The notes: a model not told the origin generated them from the letters alone. A stretch of 64,000 nt of DNA from Clostridia bacterium (GCA_910575725.1 CAJTFE010000001.1:124001-188000), one strand, 5' to 3'; counted from the stretch's first letter, positions 5,789-15,395 are shown. A program made the numbers and translations.

Positions 5789-8428
5789 ATGAGCGAAAAA
5801 ATATTACTTGTTGACGGACACAGCATTATAAACAGAGCCTTTTACGGAGTGACCAATCTCACCAACTCCCAGGGTCTTCACACCAACGCCATTTTCGGCT
5901 TCTTAAATACGCTGTTCAAGGTTTTGGAGGAGGAGAAGCCGGATTATATCACAGTAGCCTTTGATGTCAAGGCACCCACCTTCCGCCATGAAATGTACGC
6001 AGAATACAAGGGAACAAGAAAGCCCATGCCCGAGGAGCTTCATGAGCAGGTTCCGGTATTGAAAAAGCTGCTCCATGCCATGGGAATCCCCACTATGGAA
6101 AAGGCCGGCCTGGAGGCGGATGACCTGTTGGGAACCGTGGCAAAGCGAAGTGAAAAAAAGGGGTTGGAAGTTACGGTGCTTTCCGGCGACCGGGATCTTC
6201 TGCAGCTTGCCACAGAGCACATCCGCATCCGCATGCCCAAGACCAAGGGGGGCGTGACGGAGATTGAAAACTACAATACCCAGGATGTAATCAACCGCTA
6301 TCAGATTACGCCCTTACAGGTGATTGAGCTGAAGGCCCTTATGGGCGACGCCTCCGACAATATTCCCGGCGTTCCGGGCATCGGGGAAAAGACGGCCACC
6401 AGCCTTGTAGTCAAATACGGAACCATTGAGAATGCCTATGCCCATGTGGAGGAAATCACGCCGAACCGGGCAAAGGAGGCTCTGCGCAATCACTATGATA
6501 TGGCCAAGCTTAGCAAAACTCTTGCCACCATCAACATTGACTGCGGCTGCGAGTACGACTGGGAGAAGGCCCGCCTGGGAAATATTTATACCCAGGAGGC
6601 CTATGAGATTCTAAAGGAGCTGGAATTTAAAAATATGCTGTCTCGGTTTTCGGTGGAAGCCCCGGCCAACGAAGCCATTGAAAAGAGCTTTTTGACGGTG
6701 TCGGACCTGGGCGGGGCAGAGAATATTTTTGAAAAAGCAGGGAAGAGGGAGCGTCTGGCTTTTGAACTGATTCGGGAAAATGAGACAGTACTGGCTCTTT
6801 CTCTGGCCTTATCCGGGGAGGAGGTATACATTTTTCCGGTACAGGGCTTTCTTACGGAAGGGTGGCTTACCGAGCGGCTGTCCCGTACCCTTACCGGAGT
6901 GAAGGAGATTGTATGCTTAGGGCTTAAGGAGCAGCTTGGATTTTTAGAGGTAAAGGCGCCAAAAGCCTTCCGGGATGTAGAGATTGGGGCATACTTACTG
7001 AATCCCTTGAAGGACAGCTATTCCGGCGAGGAGCTTGCAGGAGAGTATTTAAGCCTGTCTGTGCCTTCCAGGGCAGAGCTTTTCGGAAAGCAGCCTTTGA
7101 GTGGGATTCTTGAGGAAAAGCCGGAGGAATTCTGCATCTATGCAGGCTATTTAAGCTATGTGCTTTATGAGGTGTTTCCCTTGGTGGAGAAGCGCCTTCA
7201 GGACGAGGGCATGGAGGCTCTTTACCATGATATGGAGATGCCTCTGGTATTTACCCTCCATTCCATGGAGCAGGCAGGCATACAGGTGGAGGCAGAGGAG
7301 CTTAAAAGCTACGGCGATGCTCTGGCTGTGCGGATAGGGGAATTGGAAAAGGAGATTTACGTGGAGGCTGGGGAGGAATTCAATATCAATTCTCCCAAGC
7401 AGCTGGGTGTTATTTTATTTGATAAAATGGGGATGAAGGGCGGAAAAAAGACGAAGACCGGCTATTCTACCTCGGCGGAGGTGCTGGAAAAGCTGGCCCC
7501 CGATCACCCTATTGTCTCGCACATTCTGGAATACCGGCAGCTTACAAAGCTGAAATCAACTTATGCGGATGGCCTGGCAGGGTATATTGGGGCGGACAGA
7601 CGGATTCATACCACCTTTCAGCAGACGATTACGGCTACGGGACGCTTAAGCAGCGTGGAGCCCAATCTGCAGAATATTCCCATCCGTATGGAGCTTGGAA
7701 GGCTTATCCGCAAGGTTTTCGTCCCGGCGGAAGGCTATACCCTTCTGGATGCAGACTACTCCCAGATTGAGCTTCGGGTACTGGCTCATATGTCCGGGGA
7801 CGAGAACCTTATCCAGGCTTACCGGGAGGCTCAGGATATTCACCGGCTCACGGCTTCCCAGGTGTTCCATATTCCCTTTGACCAGGTAACGGATCTTCAG
7901 CGGCGCAATGCTAAGGCGGTGAACTTTGGGATTGTGTACGGCATCAGCTCCTTTGGGCTGTCTCAGGATTTGAGCATTACCCGGAAAGAAGCCCAGGAAT
8001 ATATTGAGAAATATTTTGAGACATATCCCAGAATCAAGGAATTTCTGGACGGCTGTGTAAAGGAGGCCAGGGAAAAAGGATATGTGACGACGATGTTCGG
8101 CAGGCGGCGGCAGGTGCCGGAGCTGAAATCCTCCAACTTTATGCAGCGGTCCTTTGGGGAGCGTGTCGCCATGAACGCGCCGATTCAGGGAACAGCGGCT
8201 GATATTATCAAGCTTGCCATGATACGGGTGGATCGGCGGCTTAGAGAGGAAGGGCTGCGCTCAAGGCTGCTGCTCCAGGTTCACGACGAACTCCTGGTGG
8301 AGGCACATTGTGAGGAAACGGAAAAGGTGAAGGAGATTCTTTCTGAGGAAATGCACGGCGCAGCTAAGCTTTCGGTGCCTTTGGAGATTGATATGAAGCA
8401 GGGAAAGAATTGGTACGAGGCCCATTAA
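5789..8428 (+). CDS. polA: DNA polymerase I
   Basis: Replication and repair polymerase, 879 residues. Domains: N-terminal 5'-3' exonuclease (LLVDGHSIINRAFYG, GLEADDLLGT, SGDRDLLQL, GDASDNIPGVPGIGEKTA), a middle 3'-5' exonuclease-like region, and a C-terminal polymerase with motif A DYSQIELRVLAHMS, motif B RRNAKAVNFGIVYG and motif C QVHDELLVE. The middle domain seems catalytically inactive: the FAFDTET-type motif is replaced by LAFELIREN. This is common in Firmicutes Pol I. ATG 5789 with GGAGG six bases upstream is used; an in-frame ATG at 5726 has no good binding site. coaE follows closely. Confidence 0.97.
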   Translation: MSEKILLVDGHSIINRAFYGVTNLTNSQGLHTNAIFGFLNTLFKVLEEEKPDYITVAFDVKAPTFRHEMYAEYKGTRKPMPEELHEQVPVLKKLLHAMGIPTMEKAGLEADDLLGTVAKRSEKKGLEVTVLSGDRDLLQLATEHIRIRMPKTKGGVTEIENYNTQDVINRYQITPLQVIELKALMGDASDNIPGVPGIGEKTATSLVVKYGTIENAYAHVEEITPNRAKEALRNHYDMAKLSKTLATINIDCGCEYDWEKARLGNIYTQEAYEILKELEFKNMLSRFSVEAPANEAIEKSFLTVSDLGGAENIFEKAGKRERLAFELIRENETVLALSLALSGEEVYIFPVQGFLTEGWLTERLSRTLTGVKEIVCLGLKEQLGFLEVKAPKAFRDVEIGAYLLNPLKDSYSGEELAGEYLSLSVPSRAELFGKQPLSGILEEKPEEFCIYAGYLSYVLYEVFPLVEKRLQDEGMEALYHDMEMPLVFTLHSMEQAGIQVEAEELKSYGDALAVRIGELEKEIYVEAGEEFNINSPKQLGVILFDKMGMKGGKKTKTGYSTSAEVLEKLAPDHPIVSHILEYRQLTKLKSTYADGLAGYIGADRRIHTTFQQTITATGRLSSVEPNLQNIPIRMELGRLIRKVFVPAEGYTLLDADYSQIELRVLAHMSGDENLIQAYREAQDIHRLTASQVFHIPFDQVTDLQRRNAKAVNFGIVYGISSFGLSQDLSITRKEAQEYIEKYFETYPRIKEFLDGCVKEAREKGYVTTMFGRRRQVPELKSSNFMQRSFGERVAMNAPIQGTAADIIKLAMIRVDRRLREEGLRSRLLLQVHDELLVEAHCEETEKVKEILSEEMHGAAKLSVPLEIDMKQGKNWYEAH

Positions 8429-8485
8429 CGGCAATGCCGGGAAAGGATGGAATCCGGCTTTGGGAAGCAGAGGAATTTAAAAGGG

Positions 8486-9160
8486 ATGAGGGTTATTGGA
8501 ATTACAGGAGGCGTAGGGGCCGGGAAAAGTGAGATTCTGGCCTTTCTGGAAAAGGATTGCGGTGCCAGAGTGTTCCAGGCGGACGCAGCCGGGCATCGGG
8601 TGATGGAGCCGGGGACGGATGCTTTTGAACAGATTGCAGCCTTGTTTGGCAGCGAAATTCTGGGACAGGAGGGAAGAATTGACAGGAGAGCCCTGGGAGC
8701 AGTGGTATTTTCTGATGAGGAAAAGCGGCAAGCCCTGAATCAGATCATCCATCCGGCGGTAAAGGCTATGGCTTTGGAAGAAATTGCCCGGGCGGGGGAA
8801 GAAGGAGGCTGTGAGCTTTTCGTGATTGAGGCGGCTCTGCTGATAGAGGATCGTTATGAGGAAATTTGTGACGAGCTGTGGTATATTTATGCGGAACCCC
8901 AGGTGCGCAGAGAACGCTTAAGGGCATCCCGGGGGTATTCGGATGAGAAGATTTCGGCTGTATTTGCCAGCCAGCTTTCGGATGAGGAATTCCGGAAGCA
9001 CTGCCAGGCGGTGATTGATAACAACGGTTGTATAGAGAAGGCTTATAAAGAGATACAGGGGCAGATTGACAAAGCGCTTGAAATAGCGTATCTTTTAGAA
9101 GAAGCTGACAGTCTGCCAGGCGCCGGCAGAAAGGAGCCGGGGACTGCGTGTCTAGATTAG
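8486..9160 (+). CDS. coaE: Dephospho-CoA kinase
   Basis: Last step of coenzyme A synthesis: ATP-dependent 3'-phosphorylation of dephospho-CoA. Walker A GITGGVGAGKS sits at residues 4-14, followed by QADAAGHRVMEPG (family DAD/H region), IIHPAV and IEAALLIE. ATG 8486 has AGAGGA at 11 bases; an in-frame ATG at 8447 has its purine run too close. The 224 residues are slightly long, with an extra ~20-residue hydrophilic tail. The polA-coaE order is common in Firmicutes, and the gene ends 13 bases before the next start. Confidence 0.93.
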   Translation: MRVIGITGGVGAGKSEILAFLEKDCGARVFQADAAGHRVMEPGTDAFEQIAALFGSEILGQEGRIDRRALGAVVFSDEEKRQALNQIIHPAVKAMALEEIARAGEEGGCELFVIEAALLIEDRYEEICDELWYIYAEPQVRRERLRASRGYSDEKISAVFASQLSDEEFRKHCQAVIDNNGCIEKAYKEIQGQIDKALEIAYLLEEADSLPGAGRKEPGTACLD

Positions 9161-9173
9161 GAGAACGAAAGAT

Positions 9174-9971
9174 ATGAGAATGTGCAGTATCGCCAGCGGA
9201 AGCAGCGGCAACTGTATTTACATTGGTTCCGGGAGCAGTCATATCCTGATTGATGCAGGAATCAGTGGGAAACGAGTGGAAGCAGGCCTTAAGGATCTGG
9301 ATCTGAAAGGAACGGATGTGAATGGAATTCTCATCACCCATGAGCATTCGGATCACATCCGGGGACTTGGCGTGCTGGCCCGGAAATATGAGATTCCCAT
9401 TTATGCCACGCCGGGGACGGCGGCGGCTATCCGTGGGATGGACGGTCTTGGAAAGATAGAGGAAGGGCTGTTTGTGGAGATTGGGGCGGATGCGTCCTTT
9501 TTCATTGGGGATTTGAAGATTTCTCCTTTTCGGATTTCCCACGACGCGGCGGAGCCGGTGGCTTACCGGGCAGCCTGCGGGGGGCGTTCGGCTGCAGTGG
9601 CTACGGACTTAGGCGTTTATACAGATTATACGGTGGACAATCTGAAGGATCTTGATGTATTATTGTTAGAAGCGAACCACGATATACATATGCTTGAGGT
9701 GGGGGGCTATCCCTATTATCTGAAACGGCGGATTGCCGGGGAACGGGGGCATCTGTCCAACGAGTCTGCAGGAAAGCTTCTCTGCCGGGTGCTCCATGAC
9801 AATCTCAAGGCCGTGTTTCTGGGGCATCTGAGCAAGGAGAACAATTATGCCGAGCTGGCCCGGGAGACGGTAAGGCTTGAGGTTCAGCTTGGAGATACGC
9901 CTTACCAGCCAGAGGATTTCCCTATCAGCGTTGCCAGCCGGGATGAGGTATCGCCTTGTGTTGAGATATAG
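9174..9971 (+). CDS. MBL-fold metallo-hydrolase, WalJ/YycJ-like
   Basis: 265-residue metallo-beta-lactamase fold protein. Zinc ligands are visible in THEHSDHIRG (HxHxDH) with further ligands in RISHDAAEPV, ATDLGVYT, LLEANHD and GHLSNE. The start IASGSSGNCIYI is typical of the YycJ/WalJ group of predicted nucleic-acid exonucleases linked elsewhere to WalRK and DNA-repair genes. AGGAG ends 10 bases before ATG 9174 and overlaps the coaE stop, so the two are probably co-transcribed. Confidence 0.87.
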   Translation: MRMCSIASGSSGNCIYIGSGSSHILIDAGISGKRVEAGLKDLDLKGTDVNGILITHEHSDHIRGLGVLARKYEIPIYATPGTAAAIRGMDGLGKIEEGLFVEIGADASFFIGDLKISPFRISHDAAEPVAYRAACGGRSAAVATDLGVYTDYTVDNLKDLDVLLLEANHDIHMLEVGGYPYYLKRRIAGERGHLSNESAGKLLCRVLHDNLKAVFLGHLSKENNYAELARETVRLEVQLGDTPYQPEDFPISVASRDEVSPCVEI

Positions 9972-10010
9972 GCAGGGATATTACGGAACTTAAAATAGAG
10001 GAGGAGTACT

Positions 10011-10280
10011 GTGAAAAGAACGATTATTACGGTAGTAGGAAAGGATACGGTAGGAATTATTGCAAAGGTATGTACCTACCTGGCACAGAACGGAGTGAAT
10101 ATTCTGGACATTTCCCAGACCATTGTACAGGGATTTTTCAATATGATGATGGTAGTGGATACAGGAAAGGTAAAGTCTTTTGAAAGCCTTTCTTCGGAGC
10201 TGGAGCAGATCGGAGAGGAGATTGGCGTTGTAATCAAATGCCAGCAGGAAGAAATTTTTAACCAGATGCACCGGATCTAA
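10011..10280 (+). CDS. ACT-domain protein (UPF0237 type)
   Basis: 89 residues forming one ACT ligand-binding domain ([33 protein letters not shown]). GTG start at 10011 preceded by GAGGAGG. Proteins of this type are nearly always next to a UPF0210/DUF711 gene, as here 23 bases downstream, and are thought to sense an amino acid or related ligand. Upstream, 9979-9991 carries the family B end motif ATATTACGGAACT. Confidence 0.88.
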   Translation: MKRTIITVVGKDTVGIIAKVCTYLAQNGVNILDISQTIVQGFFNMMMVVDTGKVKSFESLSSELEQIGEEIGVVIKCQQEEIFNQMHRI

Positions 10281-10303
10281 AGAACCTAGGGGGAAATGTA
10301 TTT

Positions 10304-11668
10304 ATGATTAATTTATATGAAGTAAGAGAAACCAACCAGATGATCGAGCAGGATAACCTGGATGTGCGTACCATTACCCTGGGAATCAGTCTTTTGGACT
10401 GCATCGACTCCGATTTGGATAGGCTGAGCCAGAAGATTTACGACAAAATTACGACTGTGGCAAAGGATCTGGCGGCCACGGGAAAGGCCATTGAGCGCGA
10501 TTTTGGAATTCCCATTGTAAATAAGCGGATTTCCGTAACGCCCATGGCTTTGATTGGGGAAGCGGCCTGCCGTTCGCCGAAGGATTATGTAACCCTTGCC
10601 GAGACCCTTGACCGGGCGGCAAAGCAGGTGGGCGTAAACTTTATCGGGGGCTTTTCCGCCCTGGTATCCAAGGGTATGACAAAAGGGGAGGAATATTTAA
10701 TCCGTTCCATTCCGGAAGCCCTTGCCAAAACAGACAGGGTATGCAGCTCTGTCAACGTAGGCTCGACCAAGTGCGGAATCAATATGGACGCCGTGCGTCT
10801 GATGGGTGAAATGATTTTAAAGACGGCGGAGTATACAAAGGAGCGTGATTCCCTGGGCTGTGCCAAGCTGGTGGTATTCTGCAACGCGCCGGATGACAAT
10901 CCCTTTATGGCAGGAGCCTTTCATGGAGTGACAGAGGCGGATGCCATTATCAATGTGGGGGTCAGCGGCCCCGGTGTTGTGAAGCACGCACTTAAAAAGG
11001 TCCGGGGGGAGAGCTTTGAGGTTCTCTGCGAGACGATTAAAAAGACGGCCTTTAAGGTGACGAGGGTGGGCCAGCTTGTGGCACAGGAAGCCTCTAAAAG
11101 GCTTGGAGTTCCTTTTGGAATCCTGGATCTTTCTTTGGCTCCCACTCCGGCCATCGGAGACAGCGTAGCGGAGATTCTGGAGGAAATCGGCCTGGAGCGC
11201 TGCGGCGCGCCCGGAACGACGGCGGCCTTGGCCCTTCTCAATGACCAGGTGAAAAAGGGCGGCGTGATGGCTTCCTCCTATGTAGGCGGCTTAAGCGGAG
11301 CTTTTATACCGGTCAGCGAGGATCAGGGAATGATTGACGCGGTACAGGCCGGGGCGCTGACCATAGAGAAACTGGAGGCTATGACGTGTGTCTGCTCGGT
11401 AGGCCTGGATATGATTGCGATTCCTGGGGATACGAAGGCAGCGACCATTTCCGGCATCATTGCAGATGAGATGGCTATCGGCATGGTGAATCAGAAAACT
11501 ACGGCAGTACGCCTGATTCCGGTGATTGGCAAGGATGTGGGAGAGATGGTAGAATTCGGCGGTCTTCTGGGGTATGCGCCTATTATGCCGGTGAACCGCT
11601 TCTCCTGCGACGCTTTTGTGGGGCGTACCGGGAGAATTCCGGCTCCTATCCATTCCTTTAAGAATTAG
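10304..11668 (+). CDS. UPF0210/DUF711 (PFL-like) family protein
   Basis: 454 residues, the standard length for this Firmicutes/archaeal family distantly similar in fold to pyruvate formate-lyase-type barrels. Typical start [21 protein letters not shown] is not longer than the family norm. Conserved stretches include [16 protein letters not shown] and [14 protein letters not shown]. Function is not established; the constant association with the upstream ACT protein suggests an enzyme or regulator whose ligand is sensed by the ACT partner. AGGGGG precedes ATG 10304. Confidence 0.9.
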   Translation: MINLYEVRETNQMIEQDNLDVRTITLGISLLDCIDSDLDRLSQKIYDKITTVAKDLAATGKAIERDFGIPIVNKRISVTPMALIGEAACRSPKDYVTLAETLDRAAKQVGVNFIGGFSALVSKGMTKGEEYLIRSIPEALAKTDRVCSSVNVGSTKCGINMDAVRLMGEMILKTAEYTKERDSLGCAKLVVFCNAPDDNPFMAGAFHGVTEADAIINVGVSGPGVVKHALKKVRGESFEVLCETIKKTAFKVTRVGQLVAQEASKRLGVPFGILDLSLAPTPAIGDSVAEILEEIGLERCGAPGTTAALALLNDQVKKGGVMASSYVGGLSGAFIPVSEDQGMIDAVQAGALTIEKLEAMTCVCSVGLDMIAIPGDTKAATISGIIADEMAIGMVNQKTTAVRLIPVIGKDVGEMVEFGGLLGYAPIMPVNRFSCDAFVGRTGRIPAPIHSFKN

Positions 11669-11693
11669 ACAGGAGCTGCAGGGAGGGACAGCT

Positions 11694-12338
11694 ATGAGGA
11701 CTTATTCGCATTTGGTGTTTGATATTGACGGCACACTGATTGATACGGTGAAGATCCATATGATTTCCTTGGAGAGGGTTCTGAGGGAATACTGGGGAGA
11801 GGATGCAAAACTTCCGGATCTTAGATTTTCCTTTGGCATCCCAGGGGGAGCAGCGATGGAGGCTTTGAAGCTTCCGGATCCGGCAGAAGCTCATAAAAGA
11901 TGGGAAAAAGAATACTTATCCTGTGCAAAGGAATCCCCGGGACAGCTGTTTCCGGGGATGGAAGAGACCCTTGAGAAGCTGAGCGCGAGAGAGGTTCATC
12001 TAGGACTTATCACCTCCAAAACACGCTCTGAGTATGAGGCGGACTTCCGTGACCGGGGGCTTGGGGGGGATTTTGACTGTGTTGTGACATCCAGTGATAC
12101 GAGGAAAGGCAAGCCCTTTCCAGATCCCATGCTGGAATATCTGAAACGGACGGGAGCAAAGCCCGGGGAAGTTCTTTATCTGGGAGACAGTGTCCATGAC
12201 ATGACTTGCGCCCGGGATGCCGGGGTGGATCACGGGCTGGTTCTCTGGGGCAGCCTGATGCCGGATGGGATTGAGGCTACTTACCGTCTGGAGAAGCCGG
12301 AAGAGATTCTGGGCTTTGTGAAAGGGACGGATGTCTGA
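11694..12338 (+). CDS. HAD-superfamily phosphatase (PGP/PpaX-like)
   Basis: 214-residue haloacid dehalogenase-type hydrolase. Motif I DIDGTLIDT (nucleophile and acid/base aspartates), motif II ITSKT, motif III lysine in RKGKPFPDP, motif IV LGDSVHDMTCARDAG. An alpha-helical cap lies between motifs I and II. ATG 11694 has AGGGAGGG upstream; the longer frame from 11616 would overlap the previous gene. The stop is one base from the end of the convergent tmcAL gene. Substrate unknown. Confidence 0.88.
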   Translation: MRTYSHLVFDIDGTLIDTVKIHMISLERVLREYWGEDAKLPDLRFSFGIPGGAAMEALKLPDPAEAHKRWEKEYLSCAKESPGQLFPGMEETLEKLSAREVHLGLITSKTRSEYEADFRDRGLGGDFDCVVTSSDTRKGKPFPDPMLEYLKRTGAKPGEVLYLGDSVHDMTCARDAGVDHGLVLWGSLMPDGIEATYRLEKPEEILGFVKGTDV

Positions 12339-12339
12339 C

Positions 12340-13617
12340 TCAAGGCAGTATGACGGGTGTCCGGGTGTATTCGTGGATAAAGTCTGCGCCATACCGGCAC
12401 AGGCTTTCGGATTCGCAGATATGGGCTGCGAGGACGTCTTTTTCAAAAAGTGCATATTGAACTGGTGTGAGAATTGTCTGGGCGTCTGCCGCTTTTACAA
12501 GAAGCGGCGAGGCGCCTTTTTCCTTGATGGCGGCTAAAAGGGGGGCGGCACTTTTTCGAAAGCCCAGGGGTTTTAGGTAGACGGGCCAGCCCTCTGCTTT
12601 TAAGGCGTCCAGCTCTGCCTGGCGAAGATCGAACAGGATATGGCAGAGGGCACGGGTGATGCGGCTGTGGGTCAGATCCTTTGTTTTTAAGAGATCGGCA
12701 AAGGCAGTGCAGCAGGTAAAGCGGAATCGGTTGTTTTCTATACGCGCAGCCAGTTCCGGGGAGATGTCCTGGAAGGAGGAGAGCTCCTGCCGGGAGAGGG
12801 TGAGGAGGCGGTAGAAGAGGAGGGAGGAAAAATCGTCTATGGTGAGGGGAGGGCAGACCTTGAAAGCCTCTTTTAGAAGCCGGAAGGAGGCTTTGGGAAG
12901 CTGGGCCTCTACGGACGCAGACAGGCCCTCCCTTTGAATGGCTTTCCGGATAGCCGAGGCGGAGGCGAATTCGCTGTCCATGGCGGTGTCGTGGTAGCCT
13001 GCAGAGACGCGGCGCAGGGTTATGGGGCGGATGCTGCTGCGGCGGCTTAGGAGGGCGCGGCAGTATTCGATTCCCAGTATGTTGTTGGGATGCTCAAGAA
13101 GCTCGGACTCCTGCCGGCAGTCGGCATCGTCCCGGGAGCAGACGCAGACGTGCTCGGTGTAATGGAGATATTCTTCGGCGGCTCTGCTTCTGGAGGCCGG
13201 GAATGAGAATCCCTGTTTCAGATAGTATTTTAGAAGGCTTTTGTAGTCCTCTGGCTCTTCTTCGAAAAGACGGGCGTAGGAGGAAAGGGCGTTCACATCT
13301 CCGCATTCGCTGCCAAAGCACAAGGCGTCGATGATGCCCAGCTCTTCCAAAAGGGATACGGCGCCCTGGGCAAAAGCCTCGGCGCTTCCGGCGGCGTAGG
13401 GGATAGGGAGCTCCAAGACGAGATCGGCTCCGTTTTCCAGGGCCATTTTGGCTCGGGTGTATTTGTCTGTTAAGGCTGGGAGGCCTCTCTGGGTAAAGGG
13501 GCCGCTCATAGCAACGACTGCGTAGTCCGCGGCGGCGAGGGATTTTGCTTTTTGGAGATGGAAGGCGTGGCCTTTGTGGAAGGGGTTGTATTCGGCTATG
13601 ATTCCTACGGTTTTCAT
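12340..13617 (-). CDS. tmcAL: tRNA(Met) cytidine acetate ligase (TmcAL/YlbM)
   Basis: 425-residue nucleotidyltransferase-family enzyme that in Bacillus makes N4-acetylcytidine at the wobble base of elongator tRNA-Met from acetate and ATP. The N-terminus has GIIAEYNPFHKGHAFHL with the HxGH nucleotide-binding motif, then MSGPFTQRG and ADLVLELP, all characteristic. AAAGGAG precedes ATG at 13617. It is transcribed against the HAD gene with a one-base gap and no visible shared terminator. Confidence 0.92.
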   Translation of the reverse strand: MKTVGIIAEYNPFHKGHAFHLQKAKSLAAADYAVVAMSGPFTQRGLPALTDKYTRAKMALENGADLVLELPIPYAAGSAEAFAQGAVSLLEELGIIDALCFGSECGDVNALSSYARLFEEEPEDYKSLLKYYLKQGFSFPASRSRAAEEYLHYTEHVCVCSRDDADCRQESELLEHPNNILGIEYCRALLSRRSSIRPITLRRVSAGYHDTAMDSEFASASAIRKAIQREGLSASVEAQLPKASFRLLKEAFKVCPPLTIDDFSSLLFYRLLTLSRQELSSFQDISPELAARIENNRFRFTCCTAFADLLKTKDLTHSRITRALCHILFDLRQAELDALKAEGWPVYLKPLGFRKSAAPLLAAIKEKGASPLLVKAADAQTILTPVQYALFEKDVLAAHICESESLCRYGADFIHEYTRTPVILP

Positions 13618-13698
13618 GGGGGCTCCTTTCTGCTTGGCGCCTTAGGGTGATATGGGGTTATTTTAGCATGGGAGGACGGGGGAGTAAAGGGGGCGGAC

Positions 13699-13918
13699 GG
13701 GGATGCGGCAAAATAAGACAGCCTCCCTTTCCATATCCTGTGTTCGGACGGTTGGCGTACACGCTGTCTGCTCTTGGCGGACTAACGTTTGGGCTTGGGT
13801 GGCAGGCTTCGCCTGTTGGAGGTCTTGTATGTTAGTCCGCCAATATCAGACAGCGTGTGCGCCAACAGCCGGACACTGGATATTGGAAAGGGAGGCTGTC
13901 TTATTTTGCCGCATCCCC
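13699..13918. repeat. 220-bp near-perfect palindrome (MITE-like)
   Basis: The left arm from 13699 (GGGGATGCGGCAAAATAAGA...) is mirrored by the right arm ending 13918 with only scattered mismatches over about 95 bases per arm, around a ~30-base centre that itself contains GGCAGGC-TTC-GCCTG. An 18-base piece of the right arm is duplicated at 5335-5352. No reading frame in it looks coding. Non-autonomous palindromic element or decayed MITE is the best description; no target duplication is obvious by eye. Confidence 0.8.
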
Positions 13919-14004
13919 TGGAAATGGGGGAGGTTTTTGGGGATATTTTGCAATGTGCACAAAAAAGAAGGGGAAATTGGGAAATATGTGTATGGGGTTT
14001 TGTA

Positions 14005-14033
14005 TTGTAAGATTGGGTGCAAAATGTTATGAT
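14005..14033 (+). promoter_or_regulatory. Probable promoter of the sugar-binding lipoprotein gene
   Basis: TTGTAA (14005-14010), 17-base spacer, TATGAT (14028-14033), 43 bases before the start codon. The 130 bases between the palindrome and this promoter hold nothing else recognisable. Confidence 0.6.
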
Positions 14034-14075
14034 GTACGCGGTAACGGAACGAATGGAAAAGGAGTTGGCGGATAT

Positions 14076-15263
14076 ATGATGAGGAAAGTGTTGGCGGTTT
14101 TGCTTGTGTTGTGTATGACGGCTGGTCTTGCTTCCTGTAAGGGAGGAAAGAAGGAAGAGCCGGGTTTGGCGGAAACGGAGGAGGGGCAGGAGGAAGCGGC
14201 GCCTCTTGGCAATCAGATTTATGTGATGACGGCGGCTCCGGACCATGGATGGACGGGTCAGGGGGCGGCCTATGCGGCGGCTTTTGTGGATGAGATTAAT
14301 ATGGGCATTCATGGAGATTATGCGGCTACTCATTATATTGCGGATAATGGGGAGACACAGAATGAGCAGGTGCAGGAGATTCTGGCCAATCAGGATGCGG
14401 CGGGAGTGATGTTCTGGGGCTGTGACGAGGCGGCCGGGGAGGGGCAGCAGGCTTTGACAGATGCGGGAATTCCCTGGATTTCTTATGACAGAATTATTGA
14501 GAGTACCATGAATGGCGCTGTTCTGAATTATTCCGGTGATAACTGGCAGTCGGGAGTTGCCGTTGCCTATTATTTGATTACCAATGGAATGACGCCGGAC
14601 AGTACGCTGGTTCAGTTTTCCGGTGATGCTTCTACGGTGTCGGAGCGGAGGCTTGAGGGCTTTCAAAGATTCCTGATGGGGCAGGAGGATTATTATGATG
14701 CGGAAGGTGACCGGATCTATACCATGGAGGAGGTAAACCAAGGGAAGATCTGGACCCAGGAAGAAGTGGACAGGCTGTGCACGGAGAATTATTTTGAATA
14801 TAATTGTGAGTGGTCCAATGAGAAGGCAAAGGAATATATTGAGAGCAATCTGCCTTCCTGGATTGAGGCGGCCAAGTCTACGGATCACACGATGTTTATA
14901 TTTTCCATGGATGATGAGATGTCTATGGCATTTCTGGAGGTCCTGAGCGGGGATGTCTTTGATGAGAGCGTGAAAGGGGAGCTGGAGGCTCTGACGGTTT
15001 ATATGTCTGCGGTGGGCGGTATGGAGGAGATGTACGCGGTTCTCCGCGGAGATAACCAAGAGCTTTGCGCCGCGGCGGATACTTATTTTGATGGCCTGAT
15101 GTCGGTGTATTACAATCCTGTTATGACGCAGACGGCGATTCAGAAGCTGCTTGATTACCTGGAGGGAACCTGGGATTATGTTCTGGGGGCGGAAGATTAT
15201 GAGCCGGTATTTATTGTGGATTCGGAAAATGTGAAGGAGTATGAGGGATTTATCGGCAGGTAG
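14076..15263 (+). CDS. Sugar ABC-type substrate-binding lipoprotein
   Basis: 395 residues with a lipoprotein signal peptide (MMRKVLAVLLVLCMTAG then lipobox LASC, Cys about residue 21). The mature part is a type-1 periplasmic-binding fold of the galactose/ribose type: APDHGWTGQGAAY, ILANQDAAGVMFWGCD, GIPWISYDRII, YSGDNWQSGVAVAYYL. It presumably binds a sugar at the outer membrane face of the cytoplasmic membrane. No ABC ATPase or permease lies within reach; the next operon is a PTS, so it is an orphan binding protein or a chemosensory/regulatory one. AAAAGGAG lies 11 bases before ATG 14076. Confidence 0.85.
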   Translation: MMRKVLAVLLVLCMTAGLASCKGGKKEEPGLAETEEGQEEAAPLGNQIYVMTAAPDHGWTGQGAAYAAAFVDEINMGIHGDYAATHYIADNGETQNEQVQEILANQDAAGVMFWGCDEAAGEGQQALTDAGIPWISYDRIIESTMNGAVLNYSGDNWQSGVAVAYYLITNGMTPDSTLVQFSGDASTVSERRLEGFQRFLMGQEDYYDAEGDRIYTMEEVNQGKIWTQEEVDRLCTENYFEYNCEWSNEKAKEYIESNLPSWIEAAKSTDHTMFIFSMDDEMSMAFLEVLSGDVFDESVKGELEALTVYMSAVGGMEEMYAVLRGDNQELCAAADTYFDGLMSVYYNPVMTQTAIQKLLDYLEGTWDYVLGAEDYEPVFIVDSENVKEYEGFIGR

Positions 15264-15306
15264 GCTTAAGAGCGGATTTTGCTGCGGCTTAACGGAAGGG
15301 AAACGG

Positions 15307-15333
15307 GTTACTGGGCACGGAGTGAACGGTAAC
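15307..15333. repeat. 27-bp palindromic element (family P), copy 1
   Basis: GTTACTGGGCACGGAGTGAA then CGGTAAC; arms GTTAC/GTAAC. Matching copies are at 25830-25856, 31739-31765 and 48359-48383. This copy ends 33 bases before the -35 of the bgl promoter. Confidence 0.75.
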
Positions 15334-15366
15334 GGCAAGCTTTTCAATATATTTGAAAAATAGTAC

Positions 15367-15395
15367 TTGACAAACCCTCTTGTGGTAGTTAAGAT
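15367..15395 (+). promoter_or_regulatory. Promoter of the beta-glucoside operon
   Basis: TTGACA (15367-15372), 17-base spacer, TAAGAT (15390-15395). Transcription would begin shortly before the RAT sequence. Confidence 0.8.

Noticed and set aside
13782..15347. 521-codon minus-strand open frame
   Set aside because: Opposite the sugar-binding lipoprotein gene and running into the palindrome; no SD and no recognisable domain.
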